NCBI GenBank assembly: GCA_009746045.1
Contig: RPFO01001275.1
Location: 1 to 64,000 of the forward strand
Reading direction: 5' to 3'
Source of the DNA: Mesostigma viride
Taxonomy: Eukaryota > Streptophyta > Mesostigmatophyceae > Mesostigmatales > Mesostigmataceae
Length of the DNA stretch: 64,000 bases
This document shows, one piece after another, positions 1 to 8,795 of this stretch. Numbering within the stretch: position 1 is the first letter of the stretch; the number at the start of each line of letters is the position of its first letter. Made by a program: the position numbers and the translations under genes. The notes under the pieces were generated by a model. The model was not told where the DNA came from and searched no databases. It saw nothing but the letters and a program-made list of their open reading frames with translations.

Positions 1-1480
1 CTGATATTGTAAGCATCCACCCTTCCAGTAGGGTTGGAGCCAGACGGCGTACTTGAGAAAACATTAATGGCATTTCATTCCTTGATGGTTAGCAATCAGC
101 AGGAGATCTTTTTCAGCTATGTGGCGATTACCCATTTTCTTCAACGAACTCCAAAATCTAGCTGAGCAAAGATGGCTGAACTGTTCTAGGCATCCACCCT
201 TCCCAGGGGGGTTGTAGCCAACGGCCGTTACTTGAAAACATTATCATGTGCATTTCATTCCTTTGAGTGGGTTGGCAATCAGCCAGATGTATCTTTCATT
301 CAGCTTATGGTGGCTAACCATTTTTCTCCAAGAAAGGCCTCCAAAAATCTAGCTGAGCATAAAGATGTGGTTGAATGGTTCGTAAGGCATCCACCCTTCC
401 CAGAGGGGTTGTGAGCCAACGGCCGTTGGACTTGAAAAACATTATCATGTGCATTTCATTCCTTTGAGTGGGTTGGCAATCAGCCAGGATGTATCTTTCA
501 TTCAGCTTTGTGGTGGCTATTACCATTTTTATTCCAAGAAAGGCCTCCAAAAATCTAGCTGAGCATAAAGATGTGGTTGAATGGTTCGTAAGGCATCCAC
601 CCTTCCCACAGGGGGGTTGTGAGCAACGGCCGTTGGAATTGGAAAACAATAAAATGTGCATTTCATTCGTTTCATTTGGTGGCAATAATGCAGGATGTGT
701 CTTTCATGCAGCTTTGATTGTTATTACCATGTGCCTTCAAAGAAAGGCCTCCAAAAATCTAGCTGAGCATAAAGATGTGGTTGAATGGTTCGTAAGGCAT
801 CCACCCTTCCCACAGGGGGTTGTGAGCCAACGGCCGTTGGACTTGAAAAACATTACCATGTGCATTTCATTCGTTTAATTGGTGGCAATAAGGCAGGATG
901 TGTCTTTTATGCAGCTTAGTGGTGGCTATTTACCATTTTTCTCCTAGAAAGGCCTCCAAAAAATCTAGCTGAGCATAAAGATGGGGCTTGACTGGTTCGT
1001 AAGGCATCCACCCTTCCCACAGGGGGGTTGTGAGCCAACGGCCGTTGGAATTGGAAAAACATTATCATGTGCATTTCATTCTTTTCATTTGGTGGCAGTA
1101 AGGCAGGATGTGTCTTTCATGCAGCTTAGTGATGGTTATTACCATGTGCCTTCCAAGAAAGGCCTCCAAAAATCTAGCTGAGCATAAAGATGTGGTTGGA
1201 TGGTTCGTAAGGCATCCACCCTTCCCACAGGGGGGTTGTGAGCCAACGGCCGTTAGACTTGAAAAACATTACCATGTGCATTTCATTCTTTCATTTGGTG
1301 GCAGTAAGGCAGGATGTGTCTTTTATGCAGCTTAGTGATGGTTATTACCATGTGCCTTCCAAGAAAGGCCTCCAAAAATCTAGCTGAGCATAAAGATGTG
1401 GTTGAATGGTTCGTAAGGCATCCACCCTTCCACAGGGGGGTTGTGAGCCAACGGCCGTTAGACTTGAAAAACATTACTTA
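1..1480 (+). repeat. ~205-bp tandem array carrying the CCAACGGCCGTTGG palindrome
   Basis: The phrase GCATCCACCC recurs near 12, 189, 388, 593, 798, 1006, 1212 and 1419, so the unit is about 205 bp and there are about seven and a half copies, the first ones more diverged. Each unit carries one palindrome (complete or one base short), a GAAAAACATTA block and a GGCCTCCAAAAATCTAGCTGAGC block. Short open frames through the array only repeat the unit and show no protein-like constraint. The array ends just upstream of the first gene, so it may be its 5' flank or lie in a 5' intron: GCGCAG precedes GGGAGGGATGG at 1502-1519. Confidence 0.9.
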
Positions 1481-1515
1481 CGTATTACGCACGTGCCAAT
1501 TGGCGCAGGGGAGGG

Positions 1516-2385
1516 ATGGCGGAGACGGGCGAGCTGGAATCTTCGACCCGCGCTGCGATTGCCTGCGTGGCAGCAAACGTACTTAACCGGGCTCGCGAGA
1601 TCCACGGATGGGTACGGCAGCACGAGAAGCGCCTGGGTCGCCAGTTTGCGGTTTTGGTCGTGTATGACTCGTTCGCCTCAGTAGGACGACAGATTAATCT
1701 CCAGTTGCTGGACATGTACTTCGCCTTGGCTGGCGGATTCTACAAGCCCACGCCGGCGGATCGGGTTCCACTCAATCGAGACGTCGAGTTTCGACTTTTG
1801 GTGTCGTATGTCGGAAAGGTTGGGTGGGACCAGTGGGAGAAAGACCAGTGGGGGAAATTTCCAGACGCGAGTGAGGCGCAGCCGAGATTGACCGTATCGG
1901 CGAGAGTAGAGGGGGGGGGTTTGAAGGTTTCCATTTTACATTCGGGAATTCCGAGTCCGTGAAATTGACGTTTTCACGGATGATCGTTCTCCCGGGGGTG
2001 GGAGGGCCGATGCTGGGCTCGCTTCCAAAGTGTTGCTCGAATCAGGCGTGCTCTGTGATGGAGGGTGTCCACCGCAAGTGCGGGGGTTGTCGAGACGTCC
2101 GGTATTGTGCTGCCGAATGCCAGCGTGCGGACTGGGAGGAACACAAGAAGTGGTGTAACAAGTATCGTGAGGCGAGAAAGTCTCTCAGCACTATGCACGG
2201 CGACGTTACAGACAGCTGGTCTGGTGTCAATTTGGCCGGACTTGTAATTCGGATGGGGGGTGAAGTGCATTTCAAGTTCAAAGGTGAAATGTTCAAGGTT
2301 TTTTGAGGGGACTAAATCGTACCCCAGGGCGATTTGTGAGGCGATGTCCGCGCTGGGGGAACAGTACCCCTGTTCGACTGCGTGA
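1516..2385 (+). CDS. MYND zinc-finger protein, reading frame broken twice
   Basis: I see one gene in three frame segments. From ATG 1516 the first about 132 codons (IHGWVRQHEKRLGRQFAVLV region) run to a G9 run at 1911-1919. The -1 frame then continues without its own nearby ATG and encodes a MYND finger at about 2030-2150, with ordered ligands ending RYCAAEC, then W-x2-H-x3-C. MYND fingers normally bind proline-rich partners or sit in SMYD-type and regulatory proteins; no SET domain is visible. After a T6 run (2299-2304) a second shift (one extra base) restores a segment, AICEAMSALGEQYPC, that matches the C terminus of the next gene. The frame breaks could be base-calling errors, mutations or frameshifting. 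The family is otherwise unknown to me. Confidence 0.6.
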
Positions 2386-2690
2386 GGGGAATGGATTCTG
2401 CGACTGAAGAAATTTTGGGTGTGATTTTCTTGCGCCAACGGCCGTTGGAACTTGCAAATTAGGGTTTGATTTTCTTTGCAACCGGAAGTAGGGTGTGGTT
2501 TGCCACGTGGCACCATGGATGTAATTAATAAATGCATAATAAAACATTTTTCGTGCGCCAACGGCCGTTGGAGACTGAAAACTAGTGTGTGATTTGTGCG
2601 CGTAATAAATCTTAAAATTCTTGTTGTTTTTTCAAGCCAACGGCCGTTGACGGTGAGAAATGTATATCAAACGGTGTCGGTGGGTTGCAG
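2386..2690 (+). promoter_or_regulatory. Intergenic spacer with three palindromes and a poly(A) signal, duplicated downstream
   Basis: Palindromes lie near 2438, 2558 and 2637. ATTAATAAATGCATAATAAAA near 2525 fits a cleavage/poly(A) signal for the upstream gene. The last part, CAAGCCAACGGCCGTTGACGG to TTGCAG, leads directly into the next ATG. The whole spacer is repeated with small changes at 3309-3609, so it is part of a duplicated gene-plus-spacer unit. A promoter role is inferred only from position. Confidence 0.6.
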
Positions 2691-3308
2691 ATGACGTTCT
2701 ACAGGACGGAGGGGGGCGAGTGGATCAACTTGGAAGACAGGCTTCTGGGAGTGGTTAAGAGCGCGCTCAGGCTTCTGCCGGACATTAAGCTGGATTTTAA
2801 GCCCAAGGAGGGTGAAAGGTCTCTTTTGAAACCGGATGTCGCGAAGGCCGCGGCTCTTGTTTTCAATATCGAGGGTCGGGGACTCCCAAACCCGACCGTA
2901 GAGCCATTTGAGGAGGTGCTTGTGAGGTGTGGTGCTATAAGGCCCTATGATCCATCAATACCCAGCCCAATTTGTTTTCAGTCGATCGATGCTGATGGTA
3001 ATGAAAGTTGGATACAGATGACGCGGCCATATGATAGGGGAGAAGGGTTTAAGGGTTTAGGGGAGGTGGGACGGTTCGAATGGGTCATCTTGAAGGACGG
3101 CAAGTACTTCAAGCATCACACTGACCTGATCATCGACCGGCTGTTCGTGTCTGCTGGAGATTGCATGTTCTGGTTGAGGGAATACGTGCATGAGTGGGGA
3201 CCCGACGGTGTTGACGAGTTTGAGAAAGCGGTTCGTGAGGTGATGTCCGCGCTGGGGCAGGAGTACAAGTTCGAGTGCGTGACTGACGCGAATCGATTAT
3301 GCGACTGA
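2691..3308 (+). CDS. Hypothetical protein, 205 aa, paralogous C terminus to its upstream neighbour
   Basis: An intact frame of 205 codons from ATG 2691, which sits directly after TTGCAG. An upstream in-frame TTG at 2685 adds only two codons and is unlikely. No zinc ligands, signal peptide or membrane segment are visible, and the sequence is acidic and soluble-looking. The C-terminal stretch (EKAVREVMSALGQEYKFEC) matches the tail of the MYND gene upstream, and the DNA after both stop codons (GCGACTGAAG) is also shared, so the two genes arose from one unit whose N-terminal parts differ. I do not recognise the family. Codon-level integrity argues that it is a real gene. Confidence 0.65.
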   Translation: MTFYRTEGGEWINLEDRLLGVVKSALRLLPDIKLDFKPKEGERSLLKPDVAKAAALVFNIEGRGLPNPTVEPFEEVLVRCGAIRPYDPSIPSPICFQSIDADGNESWIQMTRPYDRGEGFKGLGEVGRFEWVILKDGKYFKHHTDLIIDRLFVSAGDCMFWLREYVHEWGPDGVDEFEKAVREVMSALGQEYKFECVTDANRLCD

Positions 3309-3609
3309 AGTGTTGGGTGTGATTTTCTTTGCGCCAACGGCCGTTGGAACCTGCAAATTAGGGTTTGATTTTCTTTGCGCCAACGGCCGTTGGCAGCTGG
3401 AAAGTTGGGTGTGATTCGCCACGTGGCACTATGGATGTAATCAATAAATGCATAATAAAAATTTTTTTCGTGCATTTTTCGTGCGCCAACGGCCGTTGGA
3501 GGCTGGAAAATGGTGTGATTTTCGTGCGAGTAATAAATCATTCTTGTTGTTTCAAGCCAACGGCCGTTGACGGTGAGAAATGTGTATCAAACGGTGTTGG
3601 TGGTCGCAG
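3309..3609 (+). promoter_or_regulatory. Second copy of the palindrome-bearing spacer
   Basis: This matches 2386-2690 block for block: four palindromes (near 3332, 3380, 3485 and 3557), the CCACGTGGCAC-TATGGATGTAAT block, AATAAATGCATAATAAAA, the TAATAAATCATTCTTGTTG block, and a final TCGCAG directly before ATG 3610. Compared with the first copy it has one additional palindrome. Shared 3' signals and upstream sequence suggest the copies were duplicated with their regulatory DNA. Confidence 0.6.
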
Positions 3610-4391
3610 ATGGCGGTCAAATGCACGGTTGCGTGGTGCCAGGAAGCGAGAGCAGGAGGGGATGACTTGTGCGTGCGTCATGTCAGCGTGCGAACGGGAA
3701 TGGCAGGGAGGGTGAAGGATTTGTTTGCAAAAAAGGGGGGTGTATCGCCCGGGATTGCCAGCTTCCATTCGGGACGGATTGCATGCCTTTTTGTGATGGA
3801 CACGCCAAGTTGTCAGGGGAGATGCAAGAGGTGATCAAAGGAGGCTTGTTGTTTGTGCATGGCGAGTCCAGTGCTGGTGAAGGACCTCTTGTCCTGAGTT
3901 TTGAGGTGGACAGTGCTGGAAGTCTGGAAAGAATGGCGGTCAGGTCGCGGGAATGGATGTTGAATCACCCTGACTTTGACTCGTATGCCTACTGCCAAGG
4001 TTTCGGGGACGCCGTTTTTACATGGATGCTGTGCTCGGAGGATGACGTGCATGCGATTGTTTCGCATGACGACTTGGATATCGCAGGCGCCATGGGCGCA
4101 GACCTGTTGTTGTATTTCATGATTGGATGGGGTTGCGGATTTTTGGAAGGTGATTGGTGGGTCCCGCACCTCGCAAGGCTTACTTTTGCGGTCGGCGAAT
4201 TGCCTGTACCTGTTGAAGTCTCAAAAACTCGTGTGGAGATGGCTGCCGTTCTGGCATCGGGGGTTAAGCGCCAAGCCCGATTTGCCATGACCGTTGTTGC
4301 TGATGCTGAGGGGGAGGAAATTGAAAAGGTCGTGGAAAGGGTCGTCCTGGCCTCTGCTTTGGTGGAGAGAGCAAGGAATGCATGCGACTAG
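3610..4391 (+). CDS. Zinc-module protein, two C/H modules separated by a -1 frame change
   Basis: From ATG 3610 the first frame encodes a module C-x4-C-x9-C-x2-H (CTVAWC ... LCVRH), then reaches AKKGG. At 3729-3735 the zero-frame reads A AAA AAG followed by GGGGGT. The -1 frame from here encodes a second module, C-x4-C-x11-C-x2-H (CIARDC ... FCDGH), and about 200 further residues to the TAG at 4389-4391. The downstream frame has no ATG before its zinc module, so it must be joined to the first. The product would be about 260 aa: two small zinc knuckles plus a domain I do not recognise. Such modules bind zinc and often nucleic acid or protein; the function here is unknown. A one-base undercall in the A6G6 run is the main alternative to true frameshifting. 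Confidence 0.65.
3729..3735 (+). other. Slippery heptamer A AAA AAG in zero-frame phase
   Basis: The upstream frame reads GCA AAA AAG GGG GGT, so the seven bases have the X XXY YYZ form needed for -1 ribosomal slippage, exactly where the coding signal moves to the -1 frame. I did not identify a convincing stimulatory stem-loop by eye. The same position is an A6G6 double homopolymer, where a missing base in the assembly would give the same picture. Confidence 0.4.
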
Positions 4392-4462
4392 GTGTTTTTG
4401 GTCGCCAACGGCCGTTGGACTTGCAAAATGTCCTGTGAGCTGAGTCCGTTTCTTAACTTGCC
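4392..4462 (+). promoter_or_regulatory. Short spacer with one palindrome
   Basis: A 71-bp gap between the TAG of the preceding gene and ATG 4463, holding GCCAACGGCCGTTGG near 4404. It has no duplicated block in common with the two longer spacers beyond the palindrome. Its position about 45 bp before the next ATG fits a promoter element or a hairpin at the preceding 3' end. Confidence 0.4.
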
Positions 4463-4807
4463 ATGGACGTCGGTTGTGCAGGGGCAGGGTGTAGGATGGA
4501 GTGCGGAAAAGAAGGAAAGGAAGGGGGGGAGACTACAAAGGAAAACCTGATAGAGATTGTGGAGGCCGAACTGGAAGACCTGCCCGATCTGGTTCTCGAA
4601 GAGGACGGGCAATTGCACGCTGAACGTCTTGATGGCGTGGGCATGATGATGTCGGAGGTTGATGGGTATGGTGGAATTGCTAAAGGTGTATTGCGTAAAT
4701 TGAGGCGTGAGGAGGATGTGGGGACTCCGGCTCATGTTTTGGTCAGTTTTATGAACGACAATTGGGGTCGAATGCAACCCACTAAAGATGGGGAGGATGT
4801 TGACTAG
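4463..4807 (+). CDS. Hypothetical acidic protein, 114 aa, possible degenerate zinc-module paralogue
   Basis: An intact frame of 114 codons from ATG 4463. The N terminus starts MDVGCAGAGC, a C-x4-C pair placed as in the zinc-module neighbours, but no C-x2-H follows, so any zinc module would be incomplete. The rest is strongly acidic (EIVEAELEDLPDLVLEED) with no membrane segment. A G7 run at 4523-4529 lies inside the frame and does not break it, unlike other G runs in this island. Poly(A)-like AATAAAG follows near 4840. It could be a shortened member of the local family. I do not recognise it otherwise. Confidence 0.5.
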   Translation: MDVGCAGAGCRMECGKEGKEGGETTKENLIEIVEAELEDLPDLVLEEDGQLHAERLDGVGMMMSEVDGYGGIAKGVLRKLRREEDVGTPAHVLVSFMNDNWGRMQPTKDGEDVD

Positions 4808-5001
4808 AATGTGATTTTAGGATGAATGTAAATTTATTTAATAAAGAAGAATCATTTGGAAAAAATCGCCTGATGGTGTCAAGTTTTGTGCGTCTAAGGC
4901 CAACGGCCGTTGGGATGTGTGGAATTTAACAGGGCCAACGGCCGTTGACCCTGCTGAATGCGTGCGTTTGCGGGTGGTGTAAAAAATATCGATGTGCACA
5001 G
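4808..5001 (+). promoter_or_regulatory. Spacer with poly(A) signal and two palindromes
   Basis: TTTATTTAATAAAGAAG near 4830-4846 is a good 3'-end signal for the upstream gene. Two palindromes lie near 4898 and 4934. The spacer ends in GTGCACAG directly before ATG 5002. An open frame extends upstream of that ATG to 4945, but it would run through the palindrome's edge and lacks an ATG, so I place the start at 5002. Confidence 0.45.
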
Positions 5002-5574
5002 ATGGACCCCATTCGATGCGAACATCCGGATTGTCAATGGGAAGGAATGCCGACGGACAGCGAGTGGTTCTGTCCCAAGCATTCTGACGTATGGGGGGCG
5101 TTGTTTGCCGAAATCGAGAGCGGGCTGATGACGATTGACCGTCACATCGTGACGAAAAAGTGGAAGCCTTGGCCCAACAACATGGTTTTGGTCTTGTACT
5201 ATGTTGACAAGAAGCCTCGATTCATGCTGCGTGATGCAGAGTGGGTGATAGAGGAGGTGGGACAGATGCGACCTGGAGAGGGGATAGGCGGAGAGGACAA
5301 GCCGCCAAGGCATGTGTGGGCTTACATGGGAGACCATCCCGACTGTCCAACGGCCAAAGTGTGGCATGATATGGGAAGGGACCTGGCCACGGAGTCCGCG
5401 TATGAGTGCGCGCGACTCGTGACAGCGCTCTTGAAGGGGGAGGTGAAAGACCTGATGCGCAAGGGGGGGTTGGTAGAGCAGATTAGACAGCAGATTAGAC
5501 GTGTGTGTGATTTTGATGAGGAGATTGATGAGAAGCCGGCAAAGAGGGGCAGGATGGACAGAATTGCTCAGTAA
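5002..5574 (+). CDS. Zinc-module protein, 190 aa
   Basis: An intact frame of 190 codons from ATG 5002, which directly follows GTGCACAG. Residues 5-26 form C-x4-C-x12-C-x2-H (CEHPDC ... FCPKH), the same module type as in the genes at 3610 and 5801. The central part has a YYVDKKPRFML segment and the C-terminal half is helical and charged, ending with a basic patch (KPAKRGR) that could be a nuclear localisation signal. A segment ATESAYECARLVTALL resembles RECAYTLMTNN of the next gene, supporting paralogy. A G7 run at about 5463-5469 stays in frame. Role unknown; zinc binding and nuclear location are inferences from motifs. Confidence 0.65.
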   Translation: MDPIRCEHPDCQWEGMPTDSEWFCPKHSDVWGALFAEIESGLMTIDRHIVTKKWKPWPNNMVLVLYYVDKKPRFMLRDAEWVIEEVGQMRPGEGIGGEDKPPRHVWAYMGDHPDCPTAKVWHDMGRDLATESAYECARLVTALLKGEVKDLMRKGGLVEQIRQQIRRVCDFDEEIDEKPAKRGRMDRIAQ

Positions 5575-5800
5575 GAAAGAGAGGGAGAAAATATGATTTG
5601 ATTAATCTGATGCGTGTAATTGAAACTAATTTATTTTGTCTCATAAAACTTCTTTGAACGGACCTTCTTTGAACCAACAATTATTGCACAAAAAGACTAG
5701 ATTGAGAATTGTGTGAGAAAGACGCCAGAGGGGGTTCTGACGGTGCTCATTGCCCCTGTTATACAATGGCTGCTGTATGGGACTCATGGCAATTGCGCAG

Positions 5801-6583
5801 ATGGCAACGAAATGCAAAATCTGTACGGAGCCCGTAAGGGTCGAGGGACTGTGCGCGGAACATTACAAGTTCCTACAAGCGCACGACCTCGAGTACCAAC
5901 ATGCCAAGGATCCATACGGGGGGTGTGGATTTCTTAGATGTGATAGACCACTGGAGGGATTGGATGTGTATTGCAAGACACATCTACCTTTTGCCGAGAA
6001 GTTGGAGGACGTGTGCGCTCGTGGGATCGCATACGTAGCAAGTTTGCAGATGTTGATGGGGAAGACCGGAATGACACGCTCGGTCCTCCACTTCACGGCA
6101 ACGCACACTGGGGAACGGAAAGTTGAGCTGGTGCGCCTCGACAGGCAGGGACTCGAGATTTTGGCAGAGGGGGACAGCGCGTACGGGTTTGCTCATGGGC
6201 TTAACGTTACCATGGGGGATTCCTTGCAGGGTGTGGCGCGTGAATGCGCGTACACCTTGATGACGAATAATGGATTTGTGGAAGCACAAAGACTGCACAA
6301 GGATATTTTGGAGGCTCTTCTTGCCGCAGAGCCGGTGGGACTGCCGAAGAGGCCTGAGGAGCGGGACCGTTTGATCAGGATGGTGGTGAAGGCGGATATA
6401 GATGCAGATGTGGAGGCCGCAAAGGCGAAGGCAGAGGAAGCGCGTCGTGCAAAGGAGGAATCGGATCAAGAACTGTTGGAGAAGATGCAGAGCTCCAACA
6501 AAATTTTGCATCGTTTGGGGATGGCGGACGTCGCTTATGAATGCGAGTCCGGGAAGGGGAAGAAACAAAAGAGGAAAAGATAA
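5801..6583 (+). CDS. Two-module zinc protein with C-terminal coiled coil, 260 aa
   Basis: Intact from ATG 5801 (MATKCKIC), which directly follows GCGCAG; an in-frame ATG at 5786 is an alternative start. Module 1 is C-x2-C-x9-C-x2-H (CKIC ... LCAEH) at residues 5-20, and module 2 is C-x4-C-x10-C-x2-H (CGFLRC ... YCKTH) at about residues 38-57. After a domain of about 130 residues, the segment VEAAKAKAEEARRAKEESDQ predicts a coiled coil, and the protein ends in a lysine/arginine cluster (KGKKQKRKR) like a nuclear signal. No palindrome lies within 225 bp upstream, unlike its neighbours. It resembles the genes at 3610 and 5002 in architecture; biological role unknown. Confidence 0.7.
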   Translation: MATKCKICTEPVRVEGLCAEHYKFLQAHDLEYQHAKDPYGGCGFLRCDRPLEGLDVYCKTHLPFAEKLEDVCARGIAYVASLQMLMGKTGMTRSVLHFTATHTGERKVELVRLDRQGLEILAEGDSAYGFAHGLNVTMGDSLQGVARECAYTLMTNNGFVEAQRLHKDILEALLAAEPVGLPKRPEERDRLIRMVVKADIDADVEAAKAKAEEARRAKEESDQELLEKMQSSNKILHRLGMADVAYECESGKGKKQKRKR

Positions 6584-6831
6584 TAATGGGAATGGTCGCC
6601 CACTGTTCTTGTCACAGAAATGCTTTTGTTAATGCTGGCGAACTTGGGACGGTCGTCCGTATTTCAACATTTCCTTGCCTTTAAAATTGATTGATGGGTA
6701 AATAATAATACTGAGCAAGCCTTCCATTTTATGTGTCTGTCGTCATACAATTTCGTTATTGTTTCAACCCTTGCAACGAGGTTTTTCTTGTCCCATGCAT
6801 GCAAGTCTCAACCTTGGTGTCATGGAACTGC

Positions 6832-7245
6832 TTGTCTTTGCATATTACAACCCATTAATGCTCGGTTTGCATCATCATGTTCCACCAAGGGAATAAATGA
6901 AGTAGCTATTGAAGCTTGCGTTAGAGAAATCCCCAAATAATCGACTTCTTCTGCTTTACTACTAAATTCTGGTTTATATCGCACAGGAACATAATTATTT
7001 TCAACACTAGAGTAACAAGAAAGTAATAAATATTCTGGGGCGAATTTAAATTGATCTTGTTGATCTGGAGGTATAAAAATAGGTATTTCACTTTTAATTA
7101 CTTGATTTTTTTGTAATGTATAAAAAGGACAGGAAAACATATTCATTTACTTTACTATGCGTAGCTAAAGATCCAATTAAACCGGTATTAGGCCCTTCTG
7201 GCGTTTGTATAGGACCATAATGACTAGGTATGTATATCATGTAAC
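6832..7245 (-). pseudogene. rpoB: Nuclear copy of a plastid rpoB fragment (NUPT)
   Basis: On the minus strand the translation gives IPSHYG, then [20 protein letters not shown], and after a frameshift [20 protein letters not shown] and [16 protein letters not shown]. These are highly conserved blocks of the beta subunit of bacterial-type (plastid) RNA polymerase. Only about 135 codons of a protein of over 1000 residues are present. The two halves are in different frames (break near 7100-7146), and the Arg-x-Cys normally found after SHYG is missing. The stretch is far richer in A/T than its flanks. Similarity ends abruptly at about 6832, where the conserved text stops. It is a dead insertion of organelle DNA, which shows that the host has or had a plastid. 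Confidence 0.9.
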
Positions 7246-7411
7246 GTGCGTGTTTGCAAGTTGGCCGTTGACACTCTACGACGGAGCCAATTTTCGGAAG
7301 AACCTGCCTCATTTATGAATGCATCGACTGTGTGCATAAATTGTGATCATTGAATTGAACAAAAAAATTCTCTTATTGCCCCAATCATGGCTATTCTCTT
7401 AATGCCCTATC

Positions 7412-7745
7412 ATGGCTATTTGTTTGTGTATGTTTTGCCCATGTTATTACATTAATGGCATGATGTTGTGGATTGCTCTATCTATGATGGTTGTTCGTTT
7501 GTGTATGCTTTGCCCATGTTGTTACAGTAATGGCATGATGTTGTGGATTGCTAGCTCAATCTATGATGGTTGTTCGTTTGTGTATGCTTTGCCCATGTTG
7601 TTACAGTAATGGCATAATGTTGTGGATTGCTAGCTCAATCTATGATGGTTGTTCGTTTGTGTATGCTTTGCCCATGTTGTTACAGTAATGGCATGATTTT
7701 CTGGATTGCTCAACCTATGAGGGTTGTTCGTTTGTGTATGTTTTG
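7412..7745 (+). repeat. ~79-bp tandem repeat, about four copies
   Basis: TTGTTCGTTTGTGTATG recurs at 7491, 7570, 7649 and 7724 (spacing 79, 79, 75), with a partial copy before 7491. Units share GTTACAGTAATGGCATGATG and TGTGGATTGCT. The open frames here simply repeat the unit and are not credible genes. Confidence 0.85.
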
Positions 7746-8592
7746 CGCGCAGATCACAATGGATTGCACCATCTGCCGCAACAAGCGAAGCCCCCTTACT
7801 GGTTCCAAGATCTTATCCTACTCGATGCCAAGCAGGCTGGCGAAGGGTATCCCAGTACGTACTTTGAAACTTGATGCCGCAAAACAACTACAACTTCGTT
7901 TTAACCCTTTAGCCGTTTTGAGTGATATTTACAGCGGACATTACATTTTTGTTGCTACGGGATGAGAATTGAGCTTTGTAATGCTAGCAGGTGTCACCAA
8001 CCAAACTGTCCGCTATTTGTAGTGGGCATTTATTGTTAGAGCTTGCAGCTGGGTCCCTGCTCCTCCACATGCAACCTTGGTGTTCATGAGCCCTTTACTA
8101 GCTTCCTTTATGTCAGGGGGTGCTATATTCATGAGCCCTTTACTAGCTTCCTTTATGTCAGGGGGTGCTATATTTGGCACCCATAGGACATTGCAATATG
8201 ACCAATGACATGACCCCCAAGGTGGTGAATATATGTGTGTGCTTGTGTCCTATAATGGACCATAACTAACTATTAGGTTGGTTTGTGGACATTATCATGG
8301 AAAGTGACAATTGCCCGGTTTTTATAGCGGGCAGTTGGACACGGTTTTAAGGGTTGACCTATAGCTTTGTCAGATGTGTGTGCTGCACCGCACCGCTTGC
8401 TAACATATTCGGCGGATTTCTTCTTTGTCGTCTGCGTGTCACAGCGTGCTTGTACGCACAACCACCCGCGTTCCCCTCCGCCGGCGCCCCCGCCGCCGGC
8501 GCCCCCGCCGCCGGGCTCTCCGCCGCCACCGGTGTTGCCCCTCCCGCCGCCGCCCTTCCGCGCCGTCGGAAGCTGCAGCGGCAGCACAGCAA
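7746..8592. other. Non-coding stretch upstream of the large split gene
   Basis: No convincing gene. A 45-bp direct duplication (8084-8128 and 8129-8173, starting TCATGAGCCCTTTACTAGC) is perfect. From about 8460 the DNA becomes GC-rich with GCCGGCGCCCCCGCC repeats, which one frame reads as proline-rich; this is probably 5' leader or promoter DNA of the gene whose first exon I place at 8593. Confidence 0.5.
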
Positions 8593-8757
8593 ATGCCCCC
8601 TCCCCCCGCACCATCGTCGGGGCAAGAGGCGCGCGGCGTTCATGCAGCAAAGGCGGCGAAGGAGCGGAGGAAATCGGCGGCTTCTGGGTCATCGGGTTCC
8701 GATGCCGCGACGGCAGCAACTGGAAAAGCAACCCACCCCACACTGCCAGCTGTCCGG
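8593..8757 (+). CDS. Exon 1 (inferred) of a large split gene of unknown function
   Basis: From ATG 8593 (context CAGCAAATG) the frame encodes 55 codons rich in Pro, Ala, Ser and Lys (MPPPPAPSSGQEARG start). It ends at a codon boundary immediately before GTAGGT at 8758. The matching acceptor would be ATCAG at 14411-14415, after which the frame GRPSRQRTDEERRKW continues in phase 0. If right, the 5658-bp intron contains the hexamer array and a palindrome array. The region is compositionally biased, so the exon call rests mainly on the phase match; an unrelated short ORF is the alternative. Other frames over this stretch are also open. Confidence 0.35.
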
Positions 8758-8795
8758 GTAGGTGTTACGCACAAGGATGTGATTTTCTTGCGCCA

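Noticed and set aside
1500..6600. An integrated giant virus, suggested by dense same-strand genes with a promoter-like palindrome
   Set aside because: No hallmark gene (major capsid, polymerase B, A32 ATPase, VLTF3) is present, and the following gene appears to have spliceosomal introns. Not excluded, but unsupported.
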